Part shown: in pieces, positions 62,713 to 64,000 of the stretch
How the letters are laid out: every line of letters begins with the position of its first letter
How positions within the stretch are numbered: position 1 is the first letter of the stretch
Translations under genes and position numbers: made by a program
Notes under the pieces: generated by a model
Told to the model about the DNA's origin: nothing
What the model saw: the letters and a program-made list of their open reading frames with translations, nothing else
Database searches by the model: none
Source of the DNA: an uncultured Cellulophaga sp.
GTDB taxonomy: Bacteria > Bacteroidota > Bacteroidia > Flavobacteriales > Flavobacteriaceae
DNA length: 64,000 nucleotides
Assembly: GCA_947491225.1 (NCBI GenBank)
Contig: CANLIE010000007.1
Coordinates: 23,699-87,698, forward strand
Direction: 5' to 3'

Positions 62713-62768
62713 ATATCCATAATTTATTACTTTATGATAAAAATAATGAAAACCAGTTACAAACATTA

Positions 62769-62811
62769 ATATGATTTAAAAAACCTTAGTATGGATAAGA
62801 TTAAATCATAT
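62769..62811. repeat. Perfect inverted repeat in the region before ytxH
   Basis: ATATGATTTAA at 62769-62779 and TTAAATCATAT at 62801-62811 form an 11-base perfect inverted repeat with a 21-base spacer, between the divergent small membrane gene and the YtxH gene. It may be an operator for both. Confidence 0.5.
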
Positions 62812-62887
62812 GAGTTAACTTTTATATGATTAAGGCTAAAAGGTGTGGTTTTAATTATAGAAATTTGAAGTAACAAACATTTTAAAT

Positions 62888-63226
62888 ATGAAAACTATGA
62901 ATAACAATAGCAACGCATTATTAGGAATATTGGCTGGAACAGCAGTAGGAGCAACATTAGGAATTTTGTTTGCCCCAGATAAAGGTATAAATACCAGAAA
63001 AAAGTTGGTTGACGAAGCAGTGGCAACAAAAGAATCAATTGCGGAGAAAGCTTCTGTATTAAAAAATTCGGTAGTATCTACAGCAGAGGCAAATAAAGAA
63101 ACATTAGACACTAAATTACAGTCATTGGTTTCTGATGCTAGTTATAAGGCAGAAGATGTAATAGACCAATTAGAAGTAAAACTAAGAGAATTAAAGGCAA
63201 AAAATAGGAAATTACAAAAGTCTTAA
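62888..63226 (+). CDS. YtxH-domain protein
   Basis: A 112-residue protein with the YtxH-type N-terminal membrane segment (LLGILAGTAVGATLGILFAP, about 11-30, with the glycine-rich motif) followed by DKGINTRKKLVDEAV and a long helical, lysine-rich tail. Such proteins are stress-induced and peripheral to the membrane. Its last base is the first of the next gene's start codon, so the three downstream genes are one operon. Confidence 0.85.
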   Translation: MKTMNNNSNALLGILAGTAVGATLGILFAPDKGINTRKKLVDEAVATKESIAEKASVLKNSVVSTAEANKETLDTKLQSLVSDASYKAEDVIDQLEVKLRELKAKNRKLQKS

Positions 63227-63573
63227 TGAGTATATTAAATTCCATAGATAAAACGGTTAATGAAGCTACAGAAACAGGAAAGCAGTACATAGAGGTATCT
63301 AAAAAGTACTATAAGTTAAAAGTTTTTCAGCAACTAGCAACCCTATCCTCTTATGTTGTTAAAACAGTAATTTTTGGAGGTTTATTATTATTAGCTTTCT
63401 TGTTTATGTCAATTGCTGCTGCAATAGCATTAGGAGATTTGTTTAACAGTATGCCGTTAGGGTATTTAGCAGTTGGCTTTATATTTATTTTATTATGCCT
63501 ATTGGTTTATGTTAAAATAGCCTATATAGAAAAAGTGTTAATTAAAAATATATCTAAAACATATTTTGATTAA
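63226..63573 (+). CDS. Phage-holin-like / competence-related small membrane protein
   Basis: A 115-residue protein with an N-terminal helical region (TGKQYIEVSKKYYKLKVFQQ) and two membrane segments (TVIFGGLLLLAFLFMSIAAA, then YLAVGFIFILLCLLVYVKIA). It matches the phage-holin superfamily III-like proteins usually found behind YtxH genes in Bacteroidota. It is not a prophage component; there are no phage genes nearby. Function likely structural in the membrane under stress. Confidence 0.75.
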   Translation: MSILNSIDKTVNEATETGKQYIEVSKKYYKLKVFQQLATLSSYVVKTVIFGGLLLLAFLFMSIAAAIALGDLFNSMPLGYLAVGFIFILLCLLVYVKIAYIEKVLIKNISKTYFD

Positions 63574-63584
63574 AATATAAAATA

Positions 63585-63782
63585 ATGGATTATAGCTCAT
63601 TTAAAGAAATAGAATTAGACCTTAAAAAACTAAGCCTTGAACGACAAATATTGGTTGAGGAGTTAAAAGGACAAAAACATAATGTTAAAGAAGGGTTAAA
63701 ACCTTATAATTGGATTATTTGGATGTTAAAATTTTCTCGCAAATACGGAGCTTTTATGATAATTAGAAACTTTTTTAAATAA
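63585..63782 (+). CDS. Small hypothetical protein (65 aa), third gene of the YtxH operon
   Basis: A 65-residue protein with a coiled N-terminal half (DYSSFKEIELDLKKLSLERQ) and a tryptophan-containing C-terminal part (KPYNWIIWMLKFSRKYGAFM). It follows the holin-like gene by 11 bases and resembles the third gene that accompanies YtxH operons in Flavobacteriaceae. No function known. Confidence 0.65.
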   Translation: MDYSSFKEIELDLKKLSLERQILVEELKGQKHNVKEGLKPYNWIIWMLKFSRKYGAFMIIRNFFK

Positions 63783-63840
63783 CTATTTAGAGGTCAGTAT
63801 TTAAATACGTATCTTTAGTTATAGTAAATATATTAAAATA

Positions 63841-64000
63841 TGGACATATTCAAAGGTCAAAATCTTCTACAGTTCTCTGATCGGTTCAAAACGGATGAAG
63901 ATTGTAAAGCGTATTTAGCATCTATTAAGTCAAAAACCGATTTTAAATGCACAAGATGTAACCATAGATCTTGTCAAAATCGTAAAGATTATTCTAGGCA
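63841..64000 (+). mobile_element. IS1595-family transposase, N-terminal part (cut by window edge)
   Basis: The frame from 63841 runs to the right edge and encodes 53 residues: LLQFSDRFKTDEDCKAYLAS is the IS1595 N-terminal element, followed by FKCTRCNHRSCQ, the first half of the zinc ribbon that precedes the DDE-type catalytic domain. The catalytic part lies outside the window, so I cannot tell whether it is intact. No terminal inverted repeat could be identified with certainty in 63783-63840. Confidence 0.75.

Noticed and set aside
63226..63573. Prophage lysis gene (holin)
   Set aside because: The holin-like family here always follows YtxH genes in this group and no phage gene lies nearby.
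1..64000. CRISPR array, Cas genes, known defence systems or tRNA genes
   Set aside because: No regularly spaced direct repeats, no Cas-like motifs and no tRNA cloverleaf other than the tRNA-like part of the tmRNA were found by reading.

Overview
The window looks like chromosomal DNA of a marine-type member of the Flavobacteriaceae (Bacteroidota). It is AT-rich. Upstream regions carry the Bacteroidota -7 promoter motif TAnnTTTG, and Shine-Dalgarno sequences are mostly absent. Outer-membrane genes are of the SusC/TonB-receptor, DUF3570 and TPR/porin kinds. The tmRNA encodes a GENNYALAA tag, and many gene families (DUF4266, DUF4197, Bacteroidota PurM, DUF1343/NamZ, HExxH lipoproteins) are typical of this group. 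No plasmid or phage backbone is visible. The only clear mobile gene is an IS1595-type transposase cut by the right edge.

Layout. 1-1.4 kb: the end of an LptF/LptG permease and an EamA exporter. 1.4-4.6 kb: an accessory locus with one intact HExxH lipoprotein, an overlapping secreted partner, and a trail of broken C-terminal fragments with a different partner. 4.9-11.6 kb: a housekeeping block (purM, prfA, pyrF) with an inserted redox module (Rieske lipoprotein, thioredoxin, ApbE, DUF4266, DUF3570). 12-17.4 kb: a hydrolase, DUF4197, a DUF6544-like membrane protein, ssrA (tmRNA) and a saccharopine/alanine-dehydrogenase-like enzyme. 17.4-19.5 kb: a four-gene minus-strand group (membrane protein, winged-helix regulator, COQ4-like protein, DUF1361) with two matching palindromic operators. 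20-24.6 kb: a siderophore-type TonB receptor with a divergent AraC regulator, then kdsA. 24.8-32.6 kb: typA, an FtsE-like ATPase and a large TPR protein with its outer-membrane partner. 32.9-39 kb: sulfurtransferase and regulators, then accessory single genes among dispersed repeats. 39.5-45.6 kb: HerA-like ATPase, queE, serine hydrolase, metalloprotease lipoprotein, methyltransferase and YkgJ. 45.8-48.4 kb: a Fur-family (Zur-like) regulator and a convergent merC-folE operon sharing three near-identical palindromic boxes. 48.5-59.2 kb: sterol-desaturase-like protein, NamZ, LolE-type permease, cysteine synthase, MarC, ChrA, aldose epimerase, SulP and a persulfide-dioxygenase/rhodanese protein. 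59.9-63.8 kb: hemN, a universal stress protein, small membrane proteins and a YtxH/holin-like trio, with two matching Crp/Fnr-type half-site palindromes placed about 41.5 bases upstream of predicted starts.

Candidates for new biology, in my order: (1) the HExxH lipoprotein locus with orphan C-terminal tips and swapped downstream partners; (2) the ApbE-DUF4266-DUF3570 redox module, whose small lipoprotein ends in a Gly/Cys tail; (3) the zinc-type regulon containing folE, merC and two uncharacterised proteins; (4) the winged-helix operator pair controlling a COQ4-like gene in a presumed menaquinone organism; (5) the proposed Crp/Fnr-type hemN regulon. Several families of palindromic intergenic repeats, including a 199/200-base MITE-like pair at opposite ends of the window, are also present. 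All function calls come from reading motifs by eye; no database search was run.
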